64,000 nucleotides of DNA from Serripes groenlandicus (GCA_031761405.1 JASEVX010000003.1:146955527-147019526); one strand, 5' to 3'. Shown: positions 42,418-53,900, counted from the stretch's first letter. Made by a program: numbers and translations. The notes: generated from the sequence alone by a model not told the origin.

Positions 42418-44013
42418 CTATTTACGCCAAAAGTCTCTCAAACGTTTTACCTTTTCCAAAAACACGGATAGCGGCATTGCCTTCGGAAACCGCTGATATT
42501 TTATATCGTCTACAAAAATATCAAGGGGATCTACATCGTCGGGTTCTCTGTTCATTTCATTATCAGGTACGTCTATTGGCGATTCAACTACAGTTTCATC
42601 GGGCACAGCTCGTTCTGTCGGTCTAACTTCGTTAACTTGGTCACTTTGTTCTAACTGATTAACAGCATCTCCGAACACAGCTTGTACTGCCGGTCTTTCA
42701 TCGATTGCTGGATCAATTGATTCTAACTGATTAACAGCGGATATGGCTATCATTCGTTGTGCATCGCGATTTGCGTTTGTAGTTTCTAGTTGATTTACAC
42801 CCATATTCTGTACCGCATTGTTATTGACAGTATTTGAAGTGGTCGTGGTAATGAATTGCTCCATTGTTACGTCTTCATATGCGTTTATTGTTGCTGGCGT
42901 TTGAATTTGTTCTACAGGGTTAATAACACCTCCTTCGACAAGTGCATTTATTTTGTTTTCCTTTTGAGCTATTTCTGCTGACAGACTTTCGCCATTGTTA
43001 ACTTCTTTTTGTTTATCATATTGTGTAGCATCAATCGACGAACCTGCCATTTGATTGGTCCTTATTTGATCGTTTTGTGTACCTGGACTAACAAGATTCA
43101 TATCATCATCAGATTTGCGGAGGAGAGAATTACTTGCGCCATCGGAGAGGCTTGTAGATGTGACCGTGGGAGGAATTTCGATCCATTTGACCTGGTCAAC
43201 GTTATTGTCGAAATGATTTAATTCGGGACGAATGATAGGAGAAGAGCTGTCGATGTCGGCATCGTTCACATTGTCGAGTTTAACATAGGGTAAATCAGTG
43301 TCTGTGTTCGTAGCTTTGTTATTATCGACTCCCATCCTGGTGTCAGTCGATCGAAGTAATGCCGACATTGGTTCTTGTTGTCCGTGATTCTTTTCATAGT
43401 CTACATTCTCGCTGTTTTCGTTATCTTTAGACGCGTACCTGTTATCGTGCATAGCAGAGCCAGTGCTAGGTTCTGCTGGATTTACTAACAGAGTTTGGGA
43501 ACCATCTCCGTGAACGGCACCAATGCCATCTTGTGGAGTGTTCATCATCCCCATGTTAGAGCTAACTATTGAGTGTTGTTGAGAGGTTTGTGGCAATGAA
43601 TGCGGCATAGTATCGATCGCATGTGTTTCTTCAGCATTCGGTTTGCTATCCGGTTTAGATGGTTCAGCACTCGTGTTAGAGGTCGAACGAACTAAAGCCA
43701 GAGTCTTTGTCGGTGTTGTTGACGGTAAATCCAACGGGGAGGGCATTTCTTCGCCGTCTTGTTGAGTCGATACTAGTGTTTGTCCCTGACCTGATGATCC
43801 TTGTGATGTTTGGGTCTGTGTGCCGACATTATCTGCTGATATTCCAGTATTGGTGGATGTCGTTGTTATCGTAGTGTCCTGAGAAATGTTTCCACCTGAT
43901 ATGTCGGTCGACTTCTGGATTGTTCGTGCGTCTGACACAGTGTTCTCTAAATGACGACACAAACTGATTGATACAAGACACGTGAGTAATAAAGCAGTAA
44001 AAATGCGAGTCAT
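42418..44013 (-). CDS. secreted, disordered Ser/Thr/Asn/Asp-rich protein; probably exon 1 of a longer gene
   Basis: The ORF has 531 codons and opens with a clear signal peptide (MTRIFTALLLTCLVSISLC). The rest is cysteine-free and low in hydrophobic residues. It is rich in Ser, Thr, Asn, Gln and Asp with scattered N-glycosylation sequons (NIS, NTS), so it is probably disordered and extracellular. Three loose repeats carry VNQLE at residues 406, 427 and 451. The end changes to an amphipathic stretch (MPLSVFLEKVKRLRDFW). As a single exon it stops at 42418. A donor-like C|GTAAAT at 42425 would instead splice in phase to the exons at 41427, 39558 and 38364, giving at least 683 residues. Those exons have no other visible start, so I favour the spliced model. 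No named family is recognised; a matrix, mucus or gland protein is an inference. Confidence 0.8.
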   Translation of the reverse strand: MTRIFTALLLTCLVSISLCRHLENTVSDARTIQKSTDISGGNISQDTTITTTSTNTGISADNVGTQTQTSQGSSGQGQTLVSTQQDGEEMPSPLDLPSTTPTKTLALVRSTSNTSAEPSKPDSKPNAEETHAIDTMPHSLPQTSQQHSIVSSNMGMMNTPQDGIGAVHGDGSQTLLVNPAEPSTGSAMHDNRYASKDNENSENVDYEKNHGQQEPMSALLRSTDTRMGVDNNKATNTDTDLPYVKLDNVNDADIDSSSPIIRPELNHFDNNVDQVKWIEIPPTVTSTSLSDGASNSLLRKSDDDMNLVSPGTQNDQIRTNQMAGSSIDATQYDKQKEVNNGESLSAEIAQKENKINALVEGGVINPVEQIQTPATINAYEDVTMEQFITTTTSNTVNNNAVQNMGVNQLETTNANRDAQRMIAISAVNQLESIDPAIDERPAVQAVFGDAVNQLEQSDQVNEVRPTERAVPDETVVESPIDVPDNEMNREPDDVDPLDIFVDDIKYQRFPKAMPLSVFLEKVKRLRDFWRK

Positions 44014-44073
44014 TTTCTAATATTTTAATCCTTTTGAATAATAATAATAAAACACAATCAATCTCACGGGTCC

Positions 44074-44081
44074 TATTTATT
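44074..44081 (-). promoter_or_regulatory. TATA-like box of the minus-strand secreted-protein gene
   Basis: Minus strand reads GGAATAAATAGGACC, 61 bp upstream of the ATG at 44013. The start of transcription would fall about 30 bp before the ATG. Spacing resembles the TATA box of the Thr-rich gene. Confidence 0.45.
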
Positions 44082-44644
44082 CCTAATTATCTTCGGTGTA
44101 CAATTATACAATTTACTGTGCACGGTACGGAATGTTCGTCCTATTAAATGTTTAATTAAACTAACTTCAACTGAAAACTTGCCGTTTTTAAACCTAAGTA
44201 TAGTGTTCAATTCAATTGATTAAGTCGAGTCTATTTGGTTAAATGAGTAATTTATTTATCTCACATGTTACAAGTTTTTGATGACATTTCCGTTTTGGTT
44301 TTCACCAATACTGGCCTAGGGCGCAATATTCATACAGTTTCCTTGTCTCTTCCTATCCTAATATGACAGTTCGAGCTGTTTTAAATTAGATTTCAACATT
44401 TTTAAAAGTTTCATGGTGATGACTGTGTATCAATCAATCTCCAATGGTGTTATGCTTGAAGAAACTGAGCACTACGCACGCTGTGGGTCAGTAACGTTGT
44501 CCTTGATGCGTTTTATTCAGCAGTCATCTTTTGAAAACATTCTTGAAATGGGGGAAAACATTTTAAAACAAGCAAATATACTCAATGATTAACTATTTGA
44601 AATATCATGGTTGTTGTTTGTTTTTTCCTTTTTTATTTTTTGTA

Positions 44645-46008
44645 GGATGTTGGAGATTTCGTCTAACTACCATTTCGTCTAACTGATACTATAGAGTAAA
44701 TGGGGTAGAGATTTCGTCTAACTTATAAATAAGAAGGATTATTATGTCTTATATATGTAATATATATTTAGAAACTGAATATTATAATTGTTTATAAACT
44801 CGATTAATACATATCACTTACGATGTATTGTCAAGTGTGTTCTTATATTAATAATAAGTAGTTATTCATTACAGAACAGAATAGAATAGGATGTGTAACA
44901 TCCAGATGTACTGTACGAACCTTGAAAAAAACCATGTTTTCCAGAAAAGTTAATTTCGTCTATATCATGGTTTTATTTATTCGTTACCTAGCTAATATTG
45001 TTTGTCATAACATGTATAGGTTATTGCACTTCATTTCAATTAACTGTTTGCTGACTTGTGTGTCGACTGTTTGAACTCAATTGTTACGTAAATGATTGAC
45101 GGCATACTTCTAATTATATTGTGTTGTTATTAATTATTTTAAAAAAATGTTATCTATTGAGTGGACATGGAATAAAATGACTATTGGTTATGATTTTCAT
45201 TATTTTTCATATTCGCTTATAAAAAAGTTGTGGGATTTGAGTTATCAGCATAACAGGAATTTTATGTGGATTAATTTGCTTTTTATCGGTACCTAATCAA
45301 AAATCAAGGGACATAATACAATTAAGGGCAAATGTTTGTATTGTTAAAGTTACGCTCCTTATTTGTAATCCTGTGTTGATAATCCGGTCTATAAAACGCA
45401 GCGATGCGTGACATGTATATTGCCAGTTAATTAATAAATCGATATTGATCGAGTTTTATTGCCCTGTCTCGGGGGTATTTTAAATTAGAGGAATTACTGT
45501 AGTTTAAGTTTGGCTAAACTAATGACATGAGGAATGATAATTACAAACCCACATACCTGTATATTTGTATATGTATTTATGTTTGCCAATGACTATGTAC
45601 TTTGTATACGTCAAAGATTATTCTGTTATATAAAATGTTGTTATGTTAAAAATATGTAAATAATAAGAAGAAACAAGTAGATAAGAAATAAAAAAGCGAA
45701 TACAGTTATCATTGTGGGAAAATGATTGAAAACATTGAAGACAAAATCTCCGAGGGATGTATTGAACATTTACTGTAAATATTAAATTAAATGATAACAA
45801 ATACAAATTAAAATCATAAAATGTTCAAACTAATTGAAATAGTGTGTTGTCTTTCACTGTAATCGGTCAATCAACACCTTACTATAACACCTTCATATCG
45901 ATATAGATTATACAGTACTATACTCGATAAGTTAGACGAAATCTCTACCCCATTTACTCTATAGTATCAGTTAGACGAAATGGTAGTTAGACGAAATCTT
46001 CAGAATCC
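44645..46008. mobile_element. 1.36-kb non-autonomous DNA transposon with ~82-bp inverted ends and 9-bp target duplication
   Basis: Terminal inverted repeats begin GGAT and run about 82 bp with three mismatches near the tip. Each contains three copies of ATTTCGTCTAAC. TTTTTTGTA flanks both sides exactly (44636-44644 and 46009-46017). A 9-bp duplication with long inverted ends is characteristic of Mutator-like elements. No transposase ORF is present; the interior is AT-rich. It fills over half of the interval between the minus-strand gene and the subunit g gene. Confidence 0.9.
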
Positions 46009-46182
46009 TTTTTTGTAAACGTTTTTATTTAATTTCGTAATGTTCATTTGTAAAGTTGTTATGGACACTAATAGCTCGCTACCAATACGTAATTAATTAC
46101 TAATAGTAGTCCCTACTGTTACTTAAAGGTAAAACTAATAAGAACAATCCCATCTAATTGCGTCCAGGAATAAATTATATGA

Positions 46183-46222
46183 TATAATCAGAGACATATA
46201 TGTTTATATGTCTCTGATATAA
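46183..46222 (+). repeat. perfect palindrome-type hairpin
   Basis: ATCAGAGACATATA / TATATGTCTCTGAT arms with almost no loop, just after the 1.36-kb element. Confidence 0.8.
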
Positions 46223-46568
46223 TATAGCAAATAACCTGCATAAAAAATAGTTTGCTTATTTGTCAGATCATCATTAAATTATGTATTTATTATTTATTCT
46301 ATGCTACTTGAGATGAAATTTGGTTTGTCGTCTATCTACTTTTAATGCAATCAAAGTACATAAATAATTGTTTTGATTATTGTATTTTTATTTCCTGTTG
46401 GTAGAGTGTTACTGTGTTATTAGGTCTTTGGTAGAGCCTACATACAAAAGCAGAACATAAGACATTAATTTAGGTTCGACTTTACCATCTTTCCATTTCG
46501 TTAAATATTTTGTGAATTAGACTATATCGGCCGTAACGAACGATAACTCGTACGACAATACCAACACC

Positions 46569-46635
46569 ATGGCGGCTGTAACGAAAGTCTCCTTCGGGGT
46601 GAGAATAGCCAACAGAATGAAGAACAGAGTTGACA
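46569..46635 (+). CDS. ATP5MG: ATP synthase subunit g, exon 1
   Basis: ATG at 46569 opens MAAVTKVSFGVRIANRMKNR; the exon ends in phase 1 at GACA|GTGAGTG. The basic, amphipathic N-terminus fits a small mitochondrial inner-membrane protein. It is assigned to the gene because its phase and reading match the acceptor at 51348 (..RVDKITKFYN..), and because no other start precedes that exon. The preceding 70 bases are a plausible leader; a TATA box is not evident, as expected for a housekeeping gene. Intron 1 is 4.7 kb. Confidence 0.78.
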
Positions 46636-47387
46636 GTGAGTGTATTGGAATATTTTAAATACCAAGTGGCTTAACTTCCAAGACACTTGTTCTTTTCTCG
46701 AGAAACTGGTCATGTGTATGCCCTATTGCAGAAAATGTTAAAACTCCACAGTCAAGGTCATGTTACAAATGGGTAGAAACATGAATGAAAAACGCCAGAT
46801 AAATCATGCTAATGATTCGATGCAACAACTTTATTCATCACTTTTCAGGTTAACGTTATAAAGTCGTTTAAACCTATTGAAATATTGTCTTTGGATAAAT
46901 AAGAAAAATAAAATAAACCGTTGGTAACGGGCTTATTAGTGGATTCGTCCCCTAATCGTACACTGACCTGTTTCGGTGTAAATCAGGGAACTTTTCGTTT
47001 AGCATGTTCTTTCAATGACTTTTGTTACACATTCATGGCCTCCGCTGTAAGTTGCCAAATAAGAAAAATAAATCAAACTGGGGATAGATTTTTGAAAGTG
47101 GCATATCTATTGGCGACAAGTATTTTTATCTGGCTATCAAGAGAAACACTTAATTTTTACATTATCACCTAACTGGTACAGCTAGATTTCAACCCAATTA
47201 GTCAATTGGGTGCTGTCAGTAAATGAAAATGGCCATATTTGGATAAGAATTAAAGCCAAGTGCAATGCATGTTTTCACAATAGAATAGAATTTTAGAGGG
47301 AAATCAAAGTAAGCTTTCTGTCATGTAAATAAATTTCGTTAATTTACTTTGACCGACATGTTGTTATATGAAAACAAGACTGTGTAT

Positions 47388-49018
47388 CAGGGCTCGAATT
47401 TAAGCTCGCATACTCGCTAAATGCGAGTCAGTTTTTCTGATAGCGACCTGATAAAAAATCAACTTAATAAAAAAAAAGCGAGTCCCTTATTTAAAAAACA
47501 AACGCTAACGGGTACACATGCAATAGTTACCGTGTCGCTAGCGCAATATACAGTAATATTTGACATCTGAGTGTGTATATATATACATTTAAAGCTGAGG
47601 AACAAATCATTTAACTAACACAATGACATTGAACCGATTGTCCAATCAAAATCGTCTAATTTGCATAAACAAAGAACCGATAGTCATATCAAATATTATG
47701 GCGCCCCATGTAAAATCATGAAATACGTATCCGATGTAAATGAGATTGAAGTCGAATTATTTGTTAACCCTTTCAATAGTATTAATGAGGTTGTGAATCT
47801 TTTCTTTGTTTAATGAGAAAATCGTCTTCAATAATTGAGAAATTGAAAACACATCAGAATATTTTTCGGGGCTTCATAATAAATGCTGTAGCATGGGGGT
47901 GTCATAATATTCGAAATTTCACCAATAAAAAGACAATTCCTCAATTCAACAAAAAACCTATATAATTCTACTCATAAAGAGATTGTATGTTTGTCCGATA
48001 CAAATAATTAACGTTGTTTTGGACACTTGCGACTGACTTCTTTACGAAATGCCTGAAACGGCGAACAAAATGTAGCTTCATTAATTATATTTCGGCGACT
48101 TTAGAACAGAATGTTCGGATCTCAAACCCAATACAAATAAATTACGTTGTTTGCACCACTTACGACAGGCTTCTTTACAAATTGCCTGACACCTTTATGG
48201 AATGGACGGCGAGTAAAAGGTAGCTTTATTAATTATATTTCGGCGACTTTAGAATACAATGTTCGGATCGCAAACTAGGAAATACGTAAGTTGCCGAGTT
48301 CAATTAATTAAAGGAGAAACCAGAAAACAGCAAATAAATAATTAAAAGATGTCCACTTATTAATTGTTATTTATATTTCGGCGATTTATTTCACCATTGT
48401 TTAAGTTAATGTGTTCTATTCCAAACGATGAGATTACGACGCGTGATGATCGACAAACAAGAAATCTCACTTCTCCATAGGTCGCATCACTTCGCCATGA
48501 AATTAAAGCCTAGTGAGAGCCCTGGGTAAGAATTAAACGCTTATAGTATTATGTCTCAGATCGCTCGAATGATACGCTTAGTCTTAAATGCATCATGTGA
48601 GAAAAATATAATCTGACTGGTGGTGTATGCTTGTTGCTGAAATACTTGATATTTTGATGAGAATTAAAGTTGTTGATGTTGCCCTTAGAGAATATGACCC
48701 AAAACCTGCTGTGACAAGATGGTGGTTGTCTGAACTAAGACAGAAAAGATCCCATACTCTGCCATATGGAGCCAGAAACTGAGACACAGTTTCTAGACTA
48801 TGCTGTATATCTGACAGTCTCAACAGCTTCTTTTCACAGCATGTTTTGGACCATGTTTACATTACATTGACCATAATAGTGTATTGCATTATTGTAGTTA
48901 TTAAATTAAAGTTTTAACAAGTACTCAAAAATGCAAGTTGTTTTTTCATTTAGCAAGTAACAAAAAATAGCACTTGCGAAAAAATGCAAGTAGAAAATCT
49001 GGCTAAATTCGACCCCTG
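47388..49018. mobile_element. 1.63-kb element with CAGGG..TCGAATTTA inverted ends, hAT-like
   Basis: Left CAGGGCTCGAATTTA and right TAAATTCGACCCCTG are inverse copies with one mismatch, flanked by TGTAT on both sides (47383-47387 and 49019-49023). CTGTGTAT (8 bp) occurs at both junctions if a CTG was lost by slippage, which would fit a hAT duplication. The sub-terminal ACTCGC/GCGAGT and AAGTGC/TTGCATT motifs repeat. Inside, about 135 bp at 47999-48131 is directly repeated at 48132-48277 (TTATATTTCGGCGACTTTAG core). No transposase. Lies in intron 1 of the subunit g gene. Confidence 0.7.
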
Positions 49019-49249
49019 TGTATAGATCTATTTTTGTACAGGATGTAGCCACTGGTACAAAGAAATAACTTGAACCAGACTGTATCGTAAAGCACTTTAG
49101 CGTGGAAGTTTTATTTTAGATTACAGATTATTACAAGGATAAAGCGTAAACCAGCCATTCAGAGTTGAATATTGATTTTTGGACAATTGGGGTTATACAA
49201 ATATAGACTTCTTTATTTTGTCGACATTGTGTCAATGAGGCAGGATTTG

Positions 49250-49790
49250 TGCCTCATGGAAAACCCAGGCTGTAGTGAAAGCTTTAAAAGATCATCATTT
49301 CTACTTCAAAAGCATGAACCTGATTTTCAGATGATATTGTAGAAATGTTAAGGTGACCCTTAATCTAATTCCTTCAAGTCATGTTGATTTGTAAAACAAC
49401 GTGGCCGCCAGTGGGGGTTCTGTTTTGTCATATATGGCTACAGTGAAAACTTTATAAATCTTCTCCGACGAAAGTATGAATTAGATTTTCAAATAATTTT
49501 GTAGTTCTAAGTGTTCTATGAGTGACCCTTTATTAGATTCTTTCAAGTCATGTTGATCAATAGAAAAGCATGGCCCTTGTGTGACCCTGTATGAGATTTC
49601 TTTAAGCCATGTTGATCGATAAAAAATCAAAGCTGCTAGGGGACGTGGCTGTTTTGTCTAAAATTGGTACTGTCAAAATCTTCTCTGACAAAACTTAAGA
49701 ACGGATTTTCTAATCATTTTGACGAAATGTTCCTTAGGTGACCCTGTATGAGATTCCTACAAGCCATTTTGATTGTTCGAAAAACATGTC
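49250..49790 (+). repeat. degenerate bivalve repeat (family G), about three units
   Basis: Units with GTGACCCTTTATTAGATTCTTTC, AAGTCATGTTGATCAATAG, a 'GGGG..GTTTTGTC' step and GTAGAAATGTT, as at 54840-57310. Intron 1 of subunit g. Confidence 0.7.
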
Positions 49791-49795
49791 TTTTT

Positions 49796-50392
49796 ATACT
49801 CCCGTTTTATAACAGGGTGTATTATATTTTTACCTGCGGTGGGCGGCGTCCAGTATGTTGTCCATCAAATAACTTTAGAAGCCTTTGTCCAGCCATAACC
49901 AAATTTGGTCAAAATGTTTATTGGCATAATATCTTGAACAAGTTCGATTACTAGCCATATCGCTCTAGTCACTCGAGAGTAAACGCCCTTTAATTATAGA
50001 AATTACCTAAAATTGGTCTTGTCTGCTCAATAACTTAGAAGCCTTTGTCCAATCACCACCAAATTTGGTCAAAATGTGTATTGGCATAATATCTTCATTT
50101 ATTGTGTAAAAATTAATGGGTCATGTCAGGTTAAGAAATATCACTAGTAGCAGTTTCACAATATAACCCGACTATTCAGAGTTATGTCCCTTGGATTACT
50201 TAAATTACATAAAGTTTATGTTGTCTGTGCTGTAACTCGATTAAATTTTATTTGATCATCACCAAATTTAGACAATATGTTGAAGGGCAGAATATCTTGG
50301 TCAGATTTGATAACTAACCACGTTATCTTAGTCACTCCACACTTATGAAAAAACTGACAGACGTATTTTGTGATAGTTGGCGCTCTTGTTCA
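49796..50392 (+). repeat. bivalve 'ATACGCCCGT' element (family R), copy 1
   Basis: Starts TTTATACTCCCGTTTTATAAC and ends GACGTATTTTGTGATAGTTGGCGCTCTTGTTC. The interior has the ~162-bp unit with AACTTAGAAGCCTTTGTCCAATCA. The next copy starts a few bases later. Confidence 0.75.
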
Positions 50393-50396
50393 GTAT

Positions 50397-51262
50397 GTTT
50401 TTATACGCCCGTTTTGAAAAAACGGATTGTATTATAGTTTTACCTGCGGCGTACAGTATGTTGTCAACTCAATAACTTTAGAAGCCTTTGTCCAATCATC
50501 ACCAAATTTGGTCAGAATGTGTATTGGGATAATATCTCGGACAAGTTTGATAACTAGCCATATATCGCTTTAGTCAATCAAGAGTTATCACCATTTAATT
50601 ATAGAAATTACCCAAAATTGGTCTTGTCAACTCAATAACTTTAGAAGCCTTTGTCCAATCATCATCAAATTTAGTCAGAATATGCACTGACATAATATTT
50701 CGGACAAGTTCGATAACTAGCCATATCACTTTAGTCAATCAAGAGTTATCGCCCTTTAATTATAGAAATTACCTAAAATTAGTCTTGTCAGCTCAATAAC
50801 TTTAGAAGCCTTTGTCCAATCATCATTAAATTTAGTCAGCATGGTCATTGGCATAATATCTCGGTCAAGTTTGATAACTAGCCATATCGCTATAGTCAAT
50901 CAAGAGTTATCGCCCTTTGATTATAGAAATTACCTAAAATTGGTCTTGTCAGTTCAATAACTTTAGAAGCCTTTGTCCAATCATCACCAAATTTAGTCAG
51001 AATGTGTATTGGCATAATATTTCGGTCAAGTTCGATAACTAGCCATATCGCTTTAGTCAATCAAGAGTTATCTCCCTTTAATTATAGAAATTACCTTTGA
51101 TAACTTACAACGTTATCTTAGTCACAACACAATTATGTCCCTCGAAATGGCCAAAATTGTACTAACAGTGTCTGCTCTCTAAGTTTGGCTGATGTACAAC
51201 AAATTATCACTATACTTGGTCTAAAAAAAACAGGACAGGCGTATTTTGTGACATTTGGCGCT
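50397..51262 (+). repeat. family R element, copy 2, with four internal ~162-bp tandem units
   Basis: Starts TTTTATACGCCCGTTTTGAAAAAACGG. ACTTTAGAAGCCTTTGTCCAATCATC recurs near 50473, 50636, 50798 and 50959. It ends GACAGGCGTATTTTGTGACATTTGGCGCTCTTC. The end phrases hold inverse pieces ACGCC / GGCGT. Confidence 0.85.
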
Positions 51263-51347
51263 CTTCTTTGGATATTGACTTAATTTACATATTTATATTT
51301 TTTTTTTTTATATACAGTAAACATTTTGAATTTTTATTTTGTTTCAG

Positions 51348-51508
51348 AAATCACCAAATTCTACAATACTAAGATGCCAATTGTAATGAAATATGCCTCA
51401 CAAGAACTCAAACCTCCCACCATGGCTGATATACCACAGTTAAGGAAAGAAATCAGTCAACTTGTTGCAAAAGGCAGCTCTGGGGCATGGAAGGAGCTCA
51501 CGACATAT
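51348..51508 (+). CDS. ATP5MG: ATP synthase subunit g, exon 2
   Basis: Bounded by ATTTTGTTTCAG| and TAT|GTAAGTTC, 161 nt, entering in phase 1 and leaving in phase 0. It codes TKFYNTKMPIVMKYASQELK then PPTMADIPQLRKEISQLVAK and GSSGAWKELTTY. The 'Y..ELKPPT.ADIP' section matches the conserved PPT-x-x-E/D-I-P region of metazoan subunit g, before the membrane helix. Subunit g sits at the dimer interface of the Fo sector with subunit e and supports dimerisation of the synthase in cristae. Confidence 0.92.
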
Positions 51509-51589
51509 GTAAGTTCTAACACATTGACTGAATCTGGATTGAAAGTATGCCACTTTCACATTTGATTACTTTGAAAACTGATTATTTGA

Positions 51590-52150
51590 TATAGAAGCTT
51601 ACCTGTGCACAAAGTGCTCAAGATGAGCTATTGCGATCGTTCATGTCCGGCGTCCTTTCAAATCTTCTTCTCTGAAATAACTGCTTGATCTGATTTCAAA
51701 ATAATTAAAATGTTCAAGGATGTTACTTAAGTGGCTTTCAACAGAAACTGTTTCTCTCCAATGCACAAGATGACGGTGAGAGCTAAAAGTATCTCCTTAG
51801 CCTTTACCAAATTTCAAGATAATTTCCTCTGAATTTTCCCTTACTTGCCTGTACTAGAATTTTTAAACAGGCTTTCACCAAACGCTGCCAGCCCTAACAA
51901 TAGAAACTCTTAAAAAATATCTCCTTTAGAAGCCAATGGCCCAATTTCAAATTTAATTTAACACAAATGGCCCTCTACCAACATTGTTCAAACCGTTCTG
52001 GCTACTCTGCAAATGATGGCGACCAAAGCTTAAAATAAAAAGATCTTGATATGCTTCTTTAAAACCAGTAGCCCAATGGTAAAATAATTTCGCGCTAATG
52101 TTCGTTAAGGGTCCTCTACTAAAATATACAACCTATTCTGCTAAACTTGT
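51590..52150 (+). repeat. diverged bivalve repeat in intron 2 of subunit g
   Basis: GCACAAAGTGCTCAAGATGAGC at the start resembles the GCTCACCTGAGCAC blocks at 54835 and 58300. The following text repeats 'CCAATTTCAAAAT.ATTT' and 'GGCC.TCTACCAA' every ~100 bp. Confidence 0.5.
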
Positions 52151-52194
52151 ACAAAAGGCAGTCCTCAGTCGCAGCATGACGGTCGTGGTGGAGT

Positions 52195-52325
52195 GCCCAT
52201 GGGCAAGGCACATTTCGTCGCCTTGTACTGGTTTGTTTACCCATGAATCACGAATTAGTGAACTGTCGTCTTGATATAACTGAAATAATGTTGAATAGCG
52301 GCGTAAAACCCCAATAACATAACAA
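52195..52325 (+). mobile_element. SINE 3' end
   Basis: GAACTGTCGTCTTGATATAACTGAAATAATGTTGAATAGCGGCG and TAAAACCCCAATAACATAAC match the tails at 10680-10965 and 18495-18785. Confidence 0.65.
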
Positions 52326-52573
52326 AAGGCAGTCCGAGCTAAAAGAAGAAGAAAAAGAAAAAATATCTTCTTAACCACTGGCCCAATTTCAGAATTAATT
52401 CCTACAAATCTTCTGTTAGTGGCCTTCTGCCAACCAACATTACTTGAACCGTTCCTCTCTGCTGCAAAAAATGGCCACCAAGGCAAAAATAGACAAGTTT
52501 TTAAAATGAGATATCCCTAACCATTTGCCAAACTTCAAAACAATTTCGCTCAGGTTCCCCTCTTACATAACTG

Positions 52574-52801
52574 TTTAACCCATTCACAAATACAACAAGA
52601 CTGCAGCAGACGACTTTCGAAACATGTGGACAAAAATATAGAGAATCTCTTTAAATGAGGGTATATTTACTGAAAAACATTGAAAACATTGTGGCAAAAG
52701 AAGACATTGCTTGTTTTGAGCAATTTCTTCTTTGTCACAATGTTTTCAAAAGTCATCTGCTGTATAAGTGTCAGAAAGCATCAATATGTGGAAAAGGGTT
52801 G
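52574..52801 (+). mobile_element. piggyBac-type MITE (family P), full copy
   Basis: TTTAACCCATTCACAAATAC, CTGCAGCAGACGACTTTCG..AAGTCATCTGCTG, hairpin GACATTGCTTGTTTTGAGCAAT, and GGAAAAGGGTTGA. Intron 2 of subunit g. Confidence 0.85.
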
Positions 52802-53142
52802 AACCATTCCCCTTTGCTGCACAAGTTGGTAAAAAAATCTTCAAATAGGATCTTTTCCATTTTACTCAAATACAACAATAGATCTCAGGTGAGCAATACA
52901 GGACTGTCATGGCCCTCTTGTTTCTTATGTTTATCGAGTCCGAGACTGACTGTTTTACAGTTTGTTGTATTGTTACAGTTGTCGGGCTTCATTTCAAGTT
53001 TTGGTCTGGAGTCCCTCTGAAATCTGGTGAGACTGAGACTTTCTGCAGGAAACACGAACTCGTCCTGGTTGTCTACTTTATGTGGCTCATGGGCACCGTA
53101 AGGGATATATCCTTTCGAAAACGTACAAATAAAAAATGTATT

Positions 53143-53900
53143 TTTATACGCCCGTTTTGAAAAAACGGATTGTACATGTATTATAGTTTTACCTGCGGCG
53201 TATGGGCGGCGTTCACAATGTTGTCAGCTAAATAACTGAAAAAGTTTGATAACTAGCCATATCGCCTTGGTCAATAAAGATTAATCACCCTTTAATTATA
53301 GAAATTACCTAAAATTGGTCCTGTCAGCTAAATTACTTTAGAAGCCTTTGTCCTATCATCACCAAATGTGTTCAGAATGTGTATTGGCATAATATCTTGG
53401 ACAAGTTCCATAACTAGCCATATCGCTTTAGTCAGTCAAGAGTTATCACCCTTTAATTATAGAAGTTACCCAAAATTGGTCTTGTCAGCCCAATAACTGA
53501 AAAAGCCTTTATCCAATCATCACCAAATTTAGTCAGAACGTGTATGAACATATTATCTCGAACAAGTTCTACAACCAGCCATATTGTTCAAGTCACTAGA
53601 GTTATTGCCCTTTAATGACAGAAATTACCTAGAATCGGTCTTGTCCAATCAATAACTTTAAAATCTTTTGTCCTGTCACCACCAAATATAGTCAGAATGT
53701 GTATTGGCAATATATCTTGGAAGAGTTTGATGTCCATCCATATCGCTGCATTCACTGGAGAGTAATTGCCCTTTAATTATAGAAATAACCTCTAATTGGT
53801 CTTGTCCCATCAATAACTTTTGAAGCTTTAATCCAATCATCACTTGGTCATGTTTGATAACTAACCACGTTATCTTAGTCACTCCACACTTATATCCCTG
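53143..53900 (+). repeat. family R element, copy 3, with four or five internal units
   Basis: TTTTATACGCCCGTTTTGAAAAAACGGATTGTA start, TACCTGCGGCGTATGGGCGG, and repeated GAAGCCTTTGTCC..ATCACCAAAT units. It ends near CACGTTATCTTAGTCACTCCACAC without the usual GGCGCTCTT. Confidence 0.8.
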
